Of a stretch of 64,000 nt of DNA, positions 63,148 through 64,000 are shown one piece after another. The notes beneath the pieces are model-generated. The model saw nothing but the letters and a program-made list of their open reading frames with translations. It did no database searches and had not been told where the DNA came from. Position 1 is the stretch's first letter. The number at the start of each line of letters is the position of its first letter. Source of the stretch: Undaria pinnatifida (Eukaryota > Sar > Phaeophyceae > Laminariales > Alariaceae); contig JABAKD010000005.1 in the NCBI GenBank assembly GCA_012845835.1, positions 159,075 to 223,074 on the forward strand. Reading direction: 5' to 3'. The position numbers and the translations under genes are program-made.

Positions 63148-64000
63148 TGGGAAACCCGTACTGAATAGAAGTGTTATCGACGTGTAGATGCCCTCGAGCT
63201 TCATAGGGCGACTGTAGCACCCAAGCGTCCCCTGGTCCCCGGGTTTCCGGTTTACTCTAACCTCTAGATACTTTATCGGAACAGAAATACACATGGCTAT
63301 TAAAACACGCTGCGTTAAGAACTCGGTCTGGTTCGTGGTTCAGGGTTAGGGTGTAGCGTTCTAGCTCTAGGTGGATTTCTTAACGTGATGCTGTGAGTCG
63401 GGTCAGATGAGTCTATCGCAGGTTCTCAGCAGAGACCCACACCTCGGCTTTGATGCGCTACAGTGGTCGAAATTTGGGAAGCACAAAACGAAACAACAAG
63501 CGCTCCTGAACTGAATGTGTGCACTTCACTTACGGGCAGCTATGATGCAGCTCTACACAGGCAATCACGACCCGCGAGATTGATGGACACGCCTGATAAG
63601 GAGCATGACGGCATCGTGAGCGCCAGACAGTAGTCGTGGGCAGCCAGAAACGACTAACGAGATGTTTTCACGATTTCGAACTGGTCAGCCATCACCAACT
63701 AAATCTCCCGAAATCGCTGAGTTTGTTCAATTCAAGCGCGCGAGCCTGATACGATGCGTACGTCACCGATGAAAAAACCAAACTCGCCAAACGTATGCTG
63801 CTCGCCATGTGTATGATGTAGCGTTTCTCCTGTCGTATCCGAAGAGCTTGCGGCAAGTTATTTTTCATTCCCGTTAGGAGTAGGAAGAGATGGAGGCCGA
63901 TGAGAGATGGAGGCCGATGAGAGGCTCTTAAAACTCCTGAATGGGTCTGAATTCTTGGCCCCGTGCAGCGTTTTTTCTGGTGCTTGGAAATATGTGTTTT
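63148..64000. other. Unassigned right edge
   Basis: A 69-codon minus frame (63085-63294) is unrecognised. A 19-bp direct repeat (GAGATGGAGGCCGATGAGA) lies at about 63889-63921. A single TTAGGG-like word (CAGGGTTAGGGTG) occurs near 63343. No gene recognised. Confidence 0.4.

Overview
The window looks like gene-poor, repeat-rich nuclear DNA of a eukaryote, most likely a marine alga or another protist; a brown alga or related stramenopile would fit, but the sequence does not prove a lineage. The signs are GT-AG introns from 0.4 to 6.7 kb, tRNA-derived SINE-like units, a decayed LINE, several families of small inverted-repeat elements, minisatellites, long poly-C runs and very few convincing reading frames. 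There are no bacterial operons, Shine-Dalgarno sites or CRISPR arrays.

The one gene recognised with confidence is the 3' half of a GT23 (FUT8-like) fucosyltransferase on the + strand. Its exons are 10055-10225, 10646-10876 and 17529-17726. The last intron is 6.65 kb and holds an AT-rich satellite, a copy of the main repeat family (called F1 here), a CTG-rich tract and a TA run. The 5' exons were not found.

Layout. 0-2 kb: two tandem arrays. 3.3 kb: a strong hairpin. 4.1-9 kb: F1, a TRIM-like element with direct terminal repeats (also at 39.2-40.0 kb), and two dispersed families repeated at 25 and 33 kb. 10-17.7 kb: the fucosyltransferase gene. 17.7-25 kb: unrecognised reading frames, a palindromic MITE at 20.8 kb and a six-copy 30-bp array. 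25-31 kb: repeats, including a 3 x 100-bp array and several F1 copies. 30.7-31.9 and 44.4-45.5 kb: two copies of a 1.1-kb segment carrying a decayed zinc-finger-like peptide. 32.1 kb: a frame with three 21-residue repeats. 33.5-35.3 kb: a ~215-bp satellite. 43.1 kb: a second palindromic MITE. 45.6-46.7 kb: a 1.16-kb foldback element. 47.2 kb: a heptamer array. 48-53 kb: more F1 and a SINE. 54.9-56.8 kb: a decayed LINE reverse transcriptase on the minus strand. 57.8-60.4 kb: 9-bp and ~11-bp minisatellites with tRNA-related repeats between them. 60.4-63.15 kb: a decayed unknown coding region bounded by two related direct repeats.

The new-looking material is mostly mobile or structural DNA. It includes two unrelated MITE families that both place a perfect or near-perfect palindrome inside each arm, a large foldback built of TGATCCCCC and TGATACACTGTATCA-type units, and a 9-bp palindromic word (TACCAGGTA/TACCTGGTA) seen far more often than chance predicts. 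All alignments and counts were made by eye.
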